Assembly: GCA_022570795.1 (NCBI GenBank)
Contig: JAKUDP010000025.1
Span: forward strand, 387,001 to 451,000
Source: Sphaerulina vaccinii
Lineage: Eukaryota; Ascomycota; Dothideomycetes; Mycosphaerellales; Mycosphaerellaceae
Direction of reading: 5' to 3'
DNA length: 64,000 nucleotides
In this document: piece by piece, positions 42,565 through 53,950 of the stretch
Layout: every line of letters starts with the position of its first letter
Position numbering within the stretch: the first letter of the stretch is position 1
The notes under the pieces: generated by a model
Databases searched by the model: none
Told to the model about the DNA's origin: nothing
Seen by the model: only the letters and a program-made list of their open reading frames with translations
Translations under genes and position numbers: made by a program

Positions 42565-43500
42565 ATGACAGGAAAACTAGCAATCGTCGGCGCCAGTGGC
42601 AAACTGGGCTTCGCCACTCTCACCTCTCTTCTGGACCACAAGCTCATCGCACCAGAGAACATCATATGCACCACTTCCTCCTTAACAGGCGCAAAGAAGC
42701 TCGAACCACTGGGCGTAGGAGTCCGATCCGCCGAATGGGACGACCAAGCCTCCTGGACGACAGCACTTCATGACTGCGAGAAGCTCTTCCTAATCTCGTC
42801 AGCTCGAATCGAGAAGGATTTCAACGATGCACCTCCCAACCAAGGCCGCGAGAGCGATCACTTCGCAGCATTGGAGGCAGCGAAGCAAGTCGGTACTGTC
42901 AAGCACGTTTATTATACTAGCTTGACATTCGCGAATCCTAGTCTGAGTAGGGCTATGAAGGCTCATGAGAGGACTGAGGAGTATCTCAAGGAGAGTGGCT
43001 TTGCTTATACGATTATTCGGGAAGGACTGTATAATGAGAGCTGGCCACTCTATTTGGGCCATTATGATTTACCGAATGATGACAGGAAGGAGATCGTTGT
43101 GGCTGGGGATAGTAAGATTAATTGGACATCTATTCAGGATCTTGGAATGGCCACTGCGATCATCTTAGCGAGTCCTTCTTCTGAGTATGAGGATAACACT
43201 CTCTATTTGGCGCAGCGTGAAGCACATACTCTGACAGAAGTTGCGGCTATGGTTGAGAAAGCTCAGGGCAGGGAGGTGAAGCTAAAGGTTGCATGGAGAG
43301 AGGAACATGAGAAGTACTATGTTGAGGAACGAGGCAAGCCTGAGCCTTTCATTAAGTGGTGGAGTAAGACTTATGATGCTTTGAGGGCCAATGAGTGCGA
43401 GATTGAGGATGGGACTTTGGAAGAGCTGTTGAGAAGTAAAGGACTCAAGCCGAAGTCCATGCAGGCGACGGTGCAGGAGATGCTTGCTACCAGCCATTAA
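42565..43500 (+). CDS. NmrA-like NAD(P)-binding atypical SDR
   Basis: 311 residues from ATG 42565, one exon. It starts with the Rossmann loop GKLAIVGASGKLGFATL and continues with an NmrA/quinone-reductase-2-like layout (YYTSLTFANPSL, then YTIIREGLYNESWPLY). The Tyr-x3-Lys catalytic pair of classical SDRs is absent. Such proteins act as redox sensors or NADPH:quinone reductases. An upstream in-frame ATG at 42475 would add 30 residues free of Glu and ending RTFSAST, which resembles a mitochondrial presequence, so the longer form (341 residues) is possible. Confidence 0.85.
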   Translation: MTGKLAIVGASGKLGFATLTSLLDHKLIAPENIICTTSSLTGAKKLEPLGVGVRSAEWDDQASWTTALHDCEKLFLISSARIEKDFNDAPPNQGRESDHFAALEAAKQVGTVKHVYYTSLTFANPSLSRAMKAHERTEEYLKESGFAYTIIREGLYNESWPLYLGHYDLPNDDRKEIVVAGDSKINWTSIQDLGMATAIILASPSSEYEDNTLYLAQREAHTLTEVAAMVEKAQGREVKLKVAWREEHEKYYVEERGKPEPFIKWWSKTYDALRANECEIEDGTLEELLRSKGLKPKSMQATVQEMLATSH

Positions 43501-44907
43501 TGGTCACATACGTGTGGTCTGGGGCGTAGTTTTACTTATGGAGGAGCTGGTGAAGGGACGACAGTCACGATACTAAATCAACATCTGTGCTCTTCATGTT
43601 GCGAGGTTTGGTCTTGCTGGTCATATACAGACATAAGGTATCCGCAGTCAGTTCCAGCGTCGCAGAATAATCGTCTCTTGAACTTATGCGTTGACTACTC
43701 ATGCATTGTTCCTGTTCCGTTCACCTTCTGCTGATGATTAGGGTTGGAGCTTAGGGTTAGTCTAGGAGAAAGTGATGATAACATCTACCTCAGCAACATC
43801 GATAGGCTGATCTGATTTGACCATTGTGATTGATAGGTTAGTAGCATAATGCTTGGGGAGTTCGACGGGCTAAGAAGACGTGTACGTCGCATAAAGTGGA
43901 AAAGCCTGAATTAAGCAATTTCAGCAAATGTCCATATTTTGAGATGACCTTGAACATCTGACATGAGTAACACCCCATCTCTTGAGCAAGATGTATGGAA
44001 ACTATCATGGATGGCTTACAGAGTACGGAGGCCTCGTGTCTTGGTTGTTACTGTCACTGGCGGGCCTGATAGCACAAGGCAGTATGGATATAAATGATGG
44101 GATGGAGTTCATCGTGATATCGAGCTACCACGCAGCGACACTGTGAGTGATAGCAATAGCTGGAACGCTTATCGCGAGCTTTGCGTTCTTCGATAACCGC
44201 ACTCATGCATTGGACCAGGTGGTTGGGCATACGGGATCTGTGATGGCAGATTCATACATCTATGTATCACTGTCTTGTCCGCACAGGTCGCACATGTTCT
44301 TACCCAACACTGCACAGAGTCTACTCGTAGCAGTACGGTCATTGCCGTCCGATGCTCGCTGTCTTCCTTCCCGACCTCGCTTCGTAGACTGCAGCAGTCT
44401 CTTTCTGCGAGAAGTCTACATGCGCACAACATCCTCCACCCAGACCTCGAGACCTCGCGCTGGAACGAGTCGAAACCGGGGAGGATCCGCGAGCGATACC
44501 AGTTCTCCACCTGACATCGAGCAGGACTCCGTATGTGCATGCCCTGAGCATGGCGACCGGACTCGTGTGCATCGTGCGATGTTCAGGAGAACCTCCCTCT
44601 TCATGTCCTCGGTCCCATAGAGCATACGACTGTGCATCCAACACACAAGCTTGTCGCCTGAACATCTCCAGAGACTGACAATGTAGCTCGCACTGTAGGT
44701 TATGCGGGTAAGTTCCATGGTACGTACGTGCATGTCGCGTTGAGAAATTGGTTGGTCTTGGCGGCACTGTGCAAGCAAGCCACAAAGTTGCGTGACCCGG
44801 TCTAGCTCGCACAGCCCACAAAACCCACACAGCCGGTGGTCAGACAGGCACATGCAAGTTCATCGCTTCTTCTCAGCCGTCGATCGTGATCTCACAGCCG
44901 CCCAAGC
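43501..44907. other. 1.4-kb spacer, no gene seen
   Basis: Between the 3' ends of the NmrA-like gene and bub2 (convergent). Frames of 120-160 codons around 44150-44850 overlap each other on both strands and have no domain content. Two TTAGGGTT words near 43738 and 43752 are isolated and not a telomere array. Confidence 0.45.
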
Positions 44908-46037
44908 TCACTTTGCATGAACGAGCATTTGCTCGTAGAGATCGTCTGGAATCTTCCTGACGAAGGTCGTGGTGAAGTCGATGACCTGTCGTGCTCTCAA
45001 GGGCTTGAAGTCTGGTTTGGGACTAGGAAACATCAGCTAAGCAGTCAAGAAGCATGGAGAGAACTTACGTTGGGCTGTTCAATAGCGAGTCTCGCGCCAT
45101 GACCAGCTGTGAAACGATGCATAGTAGATTCAGGTGAGGCCCATAAGCAAACAAGAAGTCCCAAAGCAGAAGAACTTCCGGGAGAGGAGGCGTGCATGCG
45201 CATAGTGTCAGTACGCTAGGGAAAGCATAGATCTCGGCTTTCATGCCCTTCGATGCCAGATGTGATGCCAACTTGGGGTCAACGATGGCCAGAATCTGGT
45301 CGATCAGGGCGAGACCTTTGTGAACGCCGTCCATGCTTCCTCGCACGTAACCCGGAACTTCATGCGTGATAAAGCGAGTGAAAGCCGCAAAAGCTTCCGC
45401 TTCGCTCCGTGCAGCATACAAGAAAGGCGCGGCCATGACATTCATGCCTTGCACGTAGCCGATATGCGTTTTGCTGAAGTCTCCAGCATCGCTAGCGTCA
45501 GTGACAGATGCCACAGAGCCCAGAGTGTCGCGTGTGCTGATCGAGCTCGGAGAGTGGAATTCGTTGCCATCAAGACTTTTGGGAATGCCTAGGGTGGGCG
45601 GTGACATGCATCCGGTTCTGCGAGACTCATCGGCATCGTTGAGCTTCCATGCTACGGCATTCAGCACTCGTGTCAAGCTGTTCTCTGTCACACGTCTTCG
45701 GAACAGAGGGTCTGTGGTCAATGTCCGAAATGTATCGTTTCGAATCTTGGTGTACGCAGGCGAAGCACCTAGCTTCACTAGGTCCAGATATGCGTCGGTA
45801 TTGAGGGGTGGAGTATTGAGCAGTATCAGCCATGCGTAGATGCGCTGCTCGGACTGTGGTCCCTCATCAGTGTTGGCTACCCTGCTGCACACTTGAAGGC
45901 CATACCATTCCCTCGTTATTGGCGGGTATGCCATCGAGCAATATCTTGTTTCTCAGCTTGTCCAAGCCAGCAATGTGGTCGCCGCCCGCAGGACCGTGCT
46001 GGAGGATAGTGTCGAGACTGTCCATGTTCGCATCCAT
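44908..46037 (-). CDS. bub2: Bub2, TBC-domain GAP of the spindle checkpoint
   Basis: Exons 46037..45906, 45853..45069 and 45022..44908 give 343 residues. The TBC domain includes ASPAYTKIRNDTFRTLTTDP, THIGYVQGMNVMAAPFLY (YVQGMN signature), then VLLLWDFLFAYGPHLNLLC. The tail reads DFTTTFVRKIPDDLYEQM. In yeasts Bub2, with Bfa1, acts as GAP for the Tem1/Spg1 GTPase at spindle poles to restrain mitotic exit or septation. The first intron is short (52 nt with acceptor CACAG; an acceptor nine bases earlier would add GPQ). The second is 45 nt. Confidence 0.9.
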
Positions 46038-47751
46038 TGCTGATGACTGCAATGGTGAAGAACGCGTATCAGTGCATTTCATGGAGACGCGTTCAGCAGA
46101 GTTTGACGCGTTTCGAAGGCCAACGCCAAGATATTGTGGCGCAACGCTTGGTACAACTCACGAGGCAGTCACGCGTCCAGTCGACTTCACGCTTCTTGTC
46201 ACACCTTCATAACATACATGCGAAACTCGCCAAAGCGTTGCCGACAGTCGAAAACTTGTCGAAAATCTGCTATAGGGACGACAACATTGCTACGCAGTCG
46301 TGCAATGTCTCATTCGCGCCACCATTCACATCACCGACCATCGCACTGGCGCACTTCCTCAACCATGATGATTGGAGCCCGGCGCAGCCATATACATGTA
46401 CTATCACAATCGCTAAGGCGGAACACATTGCAACAGCTCACCATCAAGCAACAAGCAACATGAGACCTGATTGTGCTGACTGTGCATCGAATCCCAGCTT
46501 CGGCGGTCACGGCACAGGGCTCCAGGACACGCGGTCTGAGCCTATCATTAAAGCTATTATAAGCTGGGTCTACTGCACAAATGACCAGGTCGCTGAATGG
46601 CATAATCGATACAGATGAGATCTGCTGAGTGTTTGTACGATATTGCATCGCATACCACTCCGGGTCGTAGGTTGTGCGTAAGGCTTCTCGGCTGGACGGT
46701 CGGAAATGCTCCCCACAGATTCCCGAATTTGCGATCCTCAGCGGAATGGATCTCGTCCTTTGTTCACAACAGATGAGAGATATCGAAGACAAAGAATCCC
46801 AACAATGCTATGCAGCGGCCGCAACCTTCACAGGGGTTTCTCGGCGATGCTTCAGAGCTTTGACTTTGGGGAAGCCCTGTCGATGAAAGACGAGAGATGA
46901 GCGTGGGAAACAAGAACCACGCTGTTCGCTTCCAGAACATTGTCACATTTCACGCTTTCAACCCACGAGCTGCACGTCAACAAAACGGCTTGATCACGTC
47001 TTCAAAGTCGACGATTATTGGTTTCGTTCTACGCCAAAGGGACCGCGCTGACCTTGGCGCACGTGTAATCAACGTCAGGACCTGGCCGATGTTGCGAGCC
47101 TACTCGGTTCGTCGTATGGCGTGCTGGAGGCTAAACCTCGTTCACGTTTTGCACTCCATTGTCGACGCAAGTTGTGTGGTCGGACCCGCAGCTTCGTAAT
47201 CGAAAGGTTGACGAAACTTTCGTCGTCTTCGTTGTGGAAAAGAGGCATCGTCTTGAGAAATCCGCATAGTTGTCTTTTGGTGCAACTGTACGGAGGAGAA
47301 GTCAACATATCTGCCAAGGGCATCCTCAATCAAACACGCCCACGCTCGGTTGCAACCACGACAATCACAACATCACGCCATTACCAGGACCGGCCGCCAC
47401 GCCATTCATTGACCCAATCCAGTACGATCTACTACGAAGGTGTACACCCTTTGGACAGCCTTGCCCTGTCGTGATTATTCGCAATTGTCCAGATCACATT
47501 TGGTGTAGGAGTCAGCCGCCATCACCTGCTCGAGCACTGCATGTTGCACCAATACAAGCTATTCTAGACTACGCTAGATCGTGCAGCCTACGCATCTCCG
47601 GTAGAGCAGATCTGCTAGTGTCCCACCGGTCGGGCTCGGTCCAGTACGCCTCGCAGCACGCAAGGCTTTCGTTGAAGGCATATAACACATCTGTGCCCAG
47701 GACTCTCAGCATTCTTAGCATCAGCCCATCGACTCTTGCCTCTCGCCCGCC
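46038..47751. promoter_or_regulatory. Divergent bub2/sulfate permease region
   Basis: 1.7 kb between divergent genes. Several overlapping short frames on both strands but none with domain content. The last ~450 bases are C-rich and open upstream of the permease ATG; I see no reason to extend the protein. Confidence 0.45.
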
Positions 47752-50277
47752 ATGGCGTCTACAAGCACCAAGGTTGGCCACAGCTTGGCCAAGGCCCTCG
47801 GCATCAAACTGGACTATCGAAACGACACTCCTGCTTCGAAACTATCACGAGGAGAATCTGTCTTCTCAGTCGACAGCGCCGATTCCTACGTCGAACATGA
47901 ACCCACAGCGTTGGAATGGCTACAAGAAATCACACCGACTGGTCGCGACGTCTTGACCTATTTTCACAATCTGTTCCCATTTACCAAGTGGATATTACGA
48001 TACAACGTACAATGGCTCATCGGAGATCTGATTGCTGGTATCACAGTCGGCGCAGTCGTGGTGCCGCAGAGTATGGCATATGCACAATTGGCTCTGCTGC
48101 CAGTCGAGTATGGTCTCTACTCGTCCTTCATGGGTGTCCTTATCTACTGGTTCTTCGCAACATCTAAGGACATCACGATTGGCGTAGGTACAGGAAATTG
48201 ATACTTGTTGTCTGATCTTGCTAACGATCTGTAGCCAGTCGCAGTCATGTCCACTATCGTTGGCAACATCGTTGGCGAGGTTGCGAAGAAGGATCCGAAT
48301 ATTGAGGGCCACGTCGTCGCATCAGCCCTCGCTGTGATTGTTGGAGCGATCGTCTGCTTCATCGGCCTTGCACGTCTCGGATGGCTTGTCGAATTCATCT
48401 CACTCGCCTCCATCTCGGCATTTATGACTGGCTCTGCGATCAACATTGCGGTTGGACAAGTTCCGGCGTTATTGGGAATCTCAAGCAAGATCGTCAACAA
48501 CCGCGCCTCGACATACCTGGTAGTCATCAACACGCTCAAGCACCTTGGATCGACAAAGCTCGACGCAGCGCTAGGCCTCACAGCTCTACTCATGCTCTAC
48601 CTCATCCGAGAGAGCTTGAACTTCGCCGCGAGGAAGAACCCCAACCACAAGAAACTATACTTCTTCCTGAGCACTTTGCGCACAGCATTTGTGATCTTGC
48701 TATACACCCTCATCAGCTGGCTTATGAACCTTCACTTGAAGGGTCACAAATCGGCGAACTCACCGATTGCGATTCTGGGCACAGTCCCACGTGGATTCAA
48801 GCATGCCGCTGTACCAACTGTGAACAGCAATATCATCAGCTTGTTTGCAAGTGAGCTACCCGTATCCGTCATTGTGCTGCTCATCGAGCACATCTCGATC
48901 TCGAAGTCGTTTGGACGTGTCAACAACTACACAATCGACCCATCGCAGGAGCTTGTGGCCATCGGTGTTTCTAACCTCCTCGGACCATTCCTCGGCGCCT
49001 ATCCTGCTACTGGATCATTCTCTCGCACAGCCATCAAGTCGAAGGCTGGTGTGCGCACCCCATTTGCTGGTGTTATTACCGCGGTCGTCGTGCTGCTGTC
49101 GATCTATGCATTGCCAGCTGTCTTCTTCTACATTCCGAAGGCAGCGTTGAGTGCTGTGATTATCCACGCTGTGGGCGACTTGATCACGCCACCAAACAGC
49201 GTGTACCAGTTCTGGAGAGTGTCGCCTGTGGAGGTTCCCATCTTCTTCGCTGGTGTGTTTGTCACGATCTTCTCAAGCATTGAGAATGGTGTCTACACCA
49301 CAATTGCCTGCTCGGCAGCAGTTCTTGTCTTCAGACTGTTCAAGGCCCAAGGTCGCTTCGTCGGCAAGGTCAAGGTGTACGACGTTGTGGGCGATCAGGT
49401 CAATGACGAGGGCAGCGAACTCAAGAACCGCACTGCTCTTGAAGGCGACAGCAATGCCGGAAAGGTGGCCAGAGATGTGTTCATTCCTTTCAGCAACGAG
49501 GATGGCTCTAACCCAGCAGTCCAGCCTCAGCACCCATACCCAGGTGTCTTCATCTACCGATTCTCGGAAGGCTTCAATTACCCCAACGCAGGTCACTATC
49601 TTGACTACCTCGTCCAGATAGTCTTCGCACTGACACAACGAACCAACCCACACAGTTACGCGCGACCCGGAGACCGACCTTGGAACGATCCAGGCCCACG
49701 CCCTGGCAAGGAACTTGATGTCACTGATCACCGACCAACACTGAAGGCGATCATCGTTGATTTCTCTTCTGTCAACAACATCGATCTTACCTCAATTCAA
49801 AACCTGATCGACGTACGCAATCAGCTCGACCGATACACTGCACCAGAACGTGTCCAATGGCACATTGCCTGTGTGAACAATCGCTGGACCAAGCGTGCTC
49901 TCGCAGCTGCAGGATTTGGTTATCCATCAGTTGAGGGAGAAGCGTCGTTCGAGCGATGGAAGCCAATATTCAGTGTGGCAGAGATTGGTGGATCCTCTAG
50001 CGCCGCGGCTGCTGGGGACGAGGCATATAACAAGCAGAACGCTTACACATCTACTAAAGATGTTGAAAGTCACGGAAGAGCAGATCCCTCATCGGAGAGC
50101 TCTAGTGATGCCGACATCCAGACTCAGCTCAATAGCTCGTCGGCATACAAGTCTGGCGCTGGTGTCAAGGTTGCTGTGGTACAAGGTCTGAACAGACCTT
50201 TCTTCCACATTGATGTTACGAGTGCGGTCCAGAGCGCTGTGCACAACATAGAGGCACAGGGCAAGACTGTTGAATGA
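47752..50277 (+). CDS. SulP-family sulfate permease with STAS domain
   Basis: Exons 47752..48183 and 48235..50277 give 824 residues. The transporter core begins WLIGDLIAGITVGAVVVPQS and includes the SulP signature LPVEYGLYSSFMGVLIYWFF with about 11-12 hydrophobic helices to residue ~500. A cytoplasmic STAS domain follows (LKAIIVDFSSVNNIDLTSIQ) and a Ser-rich C-terminal tail. It matches fungal plasma-membrane sulfate permeases of the CYS-14/SutB/Sul1-2 type. The 51-nt intron lies within the signature region (DITIG|PVAVMST) and has a CTAAC branch site. Such genes are normally induced under sulfur limitation; I could not confirm a regulator site. Confidence 0.95.
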
Positions 50278-50649
50278 TTGCATAGCGAATCTTTGTACAT
50301 ATTACGGCTGCATGGCGAGGGGTTGATGATACCATATCTGCTTCATAAATGAAAGCTTTCATACTTCAACATCGATCTGTGACATATCTTTGCAAACAGT
50401 TCCCTGTTACACTTCAGCCTCGTTTTCATCAACCCCTGCCATGCCTGCCAAGCAGGTCGAACTCAAAGTGGGGAAAGACCCGGAAAGTCGATCTCGAACC
50501 TCGCGTCACTTGCGACTGTTCATCAACATCAACACCAGCACATGCGTCACGACCTACAGTACTGCCACAAGCAGCATATTTCTGATAAACACTGCGATCA
50601 CAATCACTGTCAAACCATACTGCACGATCAGTGGCGGCATACCAGAATC
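50278..50649. other. Spacer downstream of sulfate permease
   Basis: 370 bp. ATG-initiated frames (for example at 50441) are short and lack support. Likely 3' region plus promoter of the next small gene. Confidence 0.35.
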
Positions 50650-51020
50650 ATGGCCCCAGGCTCCTCAGAAACACCCATATCGCCAGTCACAACAAGACCT
50701 TCAGATCTGACATTCTCCGTTCCAGCAATCAACGCACAGCCTGTAGAGCTTGACAGTACTCCTGCTTCTCCTGAGAAAGTTCGTAGAGGCACAGGTGATG
50801 CGGTGCCGAGTGCGGCTGAGCGAGAGGTACTATCGTGCGCCTTCTCATACCATGCGAGAACATACTGACAACAACCCAGCAATTGAGGCAAATGGCTGAA
50901 AAACGTAAAGCAGACCCCGCGGTTCTTCAGGATATACCTCAAATTCCCGCAGCCGAAGAGCTCGAACAAGCTGAAGCGAGCAATGTCGCGGGAACTGGAG
51001 CCAAAGCCAAGGCGAATTGA
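50650..51020 (+). CDS. Small disordered protein of unknown function
   Basis: Exons 50650..50826 and 50880..51020 join in frame to 105 residues. It is Pro/Ser-rich at the N-terminus (MAPGSSETPISPVTTRP), then carries a charged helical stretch across the splice site (VPSAAERE|QLRQMAEKRK), and ends Ala/Glu-rich (PAAEELEQAEASN) with GAKAKAN. The 53-nt intron has GTACTA and CCCAG ends with an ACTGAC branch-like word. Composition and splice fit support a real gene; no family recognised. Confidence 0.65.
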
Positions 51021-51325
51021 GCCCGCTGTCAAACACGACTTTGTCTCTTGTCGCAGTGTTCGTAACATCATCTTAATAGGGTCATTCGGCGACATTGTAT
51101 CCTTCCTCACTTCGACCTCACATTCGTGGACCATTCGTTTCACACCGGTAGAACCGGATTAGGCACGCGTAGTGAACTTTTCTTTGTTCACCATGTGGCC
51201 AGCTCATTGTCCGAATGCGATTGACTTGCTCTTGATACTGCGTAATGTTTCTTTGTCTACTATAACGCCTTCGAAGCTCACATCGCCTTTTGCATATCGA
51301 TGCAGCATGCACCGGGATCGCAAAG
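51021..51325. other. Upstream region of the Ser/Pro-rich gene
   Basis: 305 bp, no gene recognised. The frame of the next gene is open upstream of its first ATG (to about 51290), so an upstream exon is possible. Confidence 0.35.
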
Positions 51326-53803
51326 ATGTTCATGGACGAGAGGCCGCTGGCCACACTTCAATCTACGCAAGGCTGGAATATGCACCTTTCGCAAGCTGCA
51401 AACACCCAACTCAAGAAGCGGCCGATCGGATCGCCGGCATCGACATCGCTTTACCCTCAGCCGAAGCCAGCAAGACCTCCGCTCGTTAGCAAAACCTCAT
51501 CTTCTTCATCCTTGGGTGGCTTGGAGCAGAACATTCCGCCATTCCAAGCTTTTCTGCTACGCACGCCGCCTCTTCAGCACGATCCGGACAAGCCGCTTCC
51601 ACCTACACCCTCTCAGATACCAGCGGCTGTCGACGAATGGGATACGAGTTCTGGAAAGAGATCGAGCAGTGTCTATAGTCAGTCAAGTTACTGGGCGCCC
51701 GACTCGACTGCAAGTTGGCAAACCGAAGATCTGGAGGAGATCCCGCGCATCGTGTTACCATCAATAGCCTATAGTGTCAGTGTGCCTGACTTGAAAAGCC
51801 AGGATGTTGCAATGCTTGAGCCTCGCGCGTTCTCACCATTGCTCACCAGTCCTACGATGAGCACCTTGACTGTCAATAGCTCTCCTGAAAGCTCTCGGCC
51901 TGCAACAACACAGCTGTTATCTACAGAAATGCCTCGAAAGAAGAGCGCGATGATATCGCTGGACCAGGCCAAAGAGACGCTGCATGCTCCTGGAGCTAAG
52001 ATCATGTTGCCCGAGGAGCTACGCGCCCAGGCAAGCAGTAAGAGTAGGACCAAGTCGCAAGGGCATCTACGACTCACCAGTTCAGATATCTTTGGTTTCC
52101 ACGTTCCACCTCCTCCGCCGACGGCACCACTCAGTACTGCCACACTGGTCGATAGGCAAGGTAGAGTGCGCAGCATTACCACTCCGCCGGCTTCCACAAC
52201 CCAATTCCCGGACTATCCTTTCCCATCGCTGGACCATCGACTTCCTTCAGTGAATGCGTTTCCTGTTGGCACTGGACCACCGCGAGAGATGGTACCACCA
52301 AGGCCCACGATTCCAGAGCACTTTGACAGTGATGACGATCGTGGCAGACCACAAGCAAGAGGCAGACCCAGTCTGGACGTGTCAAAGTACAACTTTCCAG
52401 CTTCGCCAGAGACATACGTGCACGATCCATATCGCTTTCAGCTAGGCAACGAGCCAATGAACGCAGCTGAGGAGTACCATACTCTGCTAGCCCAGACTTA
52501 TCGACCGCCATCTCCTGCTACATCGGAGTATGACTCCGACGACAGCGTGAAGAGACATATGAAGATGATTCCGCAGCCACTATTCTCGAGCAAGCAACCT
52601 GCTCGGAAGTCAGGCGCTCTCCGCAAAGGATCTGCTGGGTCGCGGTATAGACAAGGCAGTGAGAGTTCGATGTCAAGCTCTGGACGGCGGTCAAATAGCT
52701 TCGACTTGCGCCTCTCTATGTCGCCAACAGATTCAAGGCATACAAGTGGTGGCAGTGGAAGTGGCTTCGGAGACATTCCGATCTCTCCACCCTCCTTGCA
52801 GAACCTCCAGAGTCCCAGGACTGTATCTGTCCAAAGGAGTCAGTCAATACGAACAATAGACTCTCGTAACTATCATCGGGACAGTAGGTTGGAGTCCAAG
52901 TACTACCCACAGCCACTCCAGCAGGCACGACGTATGAGCTCAGTCAAGGAGCCTAAGAAGAGATCCAGACCGAGCCTCTCTGGAAAACGATCTCGTCCAA
53001 GCATCGCATCTTCCAAACCATCTAAGGCCAGTATCGGCTCATCAACGACTAGTCCGACACTCGGAACTGCTTTCTCGCCATCTTCGCTGAACGCTTTCTC
53101 ACCTTCCTCGCCAAACCCACGAGGGGCTCCTCTGCTGACCAAGTCAGTCATCGAGATGCAACTGCAAACCCCACTTTCAAGTCCCCAGCCTTCACCACTC
53201 AGTGTCAACCCTCCAATTCCAGGCTCCTCTAAATTTGCTCATCATCGCAAAGTAACCTCAGATGACTCTCCCGTCCTTGGCAGGAAACCTTTCTTCCAAA
53301 GAGTCGCGATGAAGAGTCTCAGGAGGACGAACAGGAAAGATTCAACAGAAGATACCCGTGATCGAAGTGCCAGTCCTGATAGCAGACCACATCCGCAACG
53401 ACCAGCATTACCGCATCTAGGCTGGTCGAACGACAACAAGCAGGAGTTCGATCAGGCTGTCACACCACCTGGTACACCTACAGCTACAAGATCGAAGATT
53501 ACATTATTGCCTGCAAGACCTATGGACGAGCGTAGCTATGCTGCTGATGAGCCGGAGAGCCCAACCACTGGAGCTGCTGGTGGTAGGAAAGCGAGTATGT
53601 TTGGGAATGTGCGTGATAGGTTTGCTGAAAATAAGGCCCAGAGGAGGAGGGAGGGTCTGAAGAAGATGATTAGAGTTGTGCCGAATGTTGGACCTACTGA
53701 GGCAGAACGCAGAGCGAGTGTTGGAAGAAGTGACTTCGAAGATTACGAAGAGAGAAGGAGATCGAGTGCTTTGTCGAGGTTAAGTGATTATGGCTGGGTT
53801 TGA
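51326..53803 (+). CDS. Large Ser/Pro-rich disordered protein
   Basis: 825 residues from ATG 51326 (MFMDERPLATLQS); ATG 51380 (MHLSQAANTQLKK) is an alternative. The protein is almost wholly low complexity: many SP/TP sites, DPDKPLPPTPSQ, VPPPPPTAPLS, basic Ser-rich blocks (KRSRPSLSGKRSRPSIAS). Short conserved-looking patches occur (FQLGNEPMNAAEEYHTLLA; a C-terminal basic helix FAENKAQRRREGLKKMIRVV). No enzyme domain is seen. The proline motifs suggest an SH3/WW-binding or cortical scaffold role, but this is inference. The C-terminus ends SRLSDYGWV. Confidence 0.8.
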   Translation: MFMDERPLATLQSTQGWNMHLSQAANTQLKKRPIGSPASTSLYPQPKPARPPLVSKTSSSSSLGGLEQNIPPFQAFLLRTPPLQHDPDKPLPPTPSQIPAAVDEWDTSSGKRSSSVYSQSSYWAPDSTASWQTEDLEEIPRIVLPSIAYSVSVPDLKSQDVAMLEPRAFSPLLTSPTMSTLTVNSSPESSRPATTQLLSTEMPRKKSAMISLDQAKETLHAPGAKIMLPEELRAQASSKSRTKSQGHLRLTSSDIFGFHVPPPPPTAPLSTATLVDRQGRVRSITTPPASTTQFPDYPFPSLDHRLPSVNAFPVGTGPPREMVPPRPTIPEHFDSDDDRGRPQARGRPSLDVSKYNFPASPETYVHDPYRFQLGNEPMNAAEEYHTLLAQTYRPPSPATSEYDSDDSVKRHMKMIPQPLFSSKQPARKSGALRKGSAGSRYRQGSESSMSSSGRRSNSFDLRLSMSPTDSRHTSGGSGSGFGDIPISPPSLQNLQSPRTVSVQRSQSIRTIDSRNYHRDSRLESKYYPQPLQQARRMSSVKEPKKRSRPSLSGKRSRPSIASSKPSKASIGSSTTSPTLGTAFSPSSLNAFSPSSPNPRGAPLLTKSVIEMQLQTPLSSPQPSPLSVNPPIPGSSKFAHHRKVTSDDSPVLGRKPFFQRVAMKSLRRTNRKDSTEDTRDRSASPDSRPHPQRPALPHLGWSNDNKQEFDQAVTPPGTPTATRSKITLLPARPMDERSYAADEPESPTTGAAGGRKASMFGNVRDRFAENKAQRRREGLKKMIRVVPNVGPTEAERRASVGRSDFEDYEERRRSSALSRLSDYGWV

Positions 53804-53950
53804 AGACTTGAGACGATGAAAGATGAGGCAGGCTTATACAGTAGTAGGAATCACTTTGGTAGATGTCTTTCCCCAATCGTAGACAAGAGTCTCATTCCCA
53901 CCATTTTCATATCATCGTAAGAAACTTAGGTTTTCATTATAGAACCAAGT

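Noticed and set aside
43735..43765. TTAGGGTT words suggesting an interstitial telomere
   Set aside because: Only two isolated copies separated by unrelated bases; no array.
46331..47200. Overlapping 100-150 codon frames between bub2 and the sulfate permease
   Set aside because: Frames overlap on both strands, show no domain or splice logic and include non-ATG starts.
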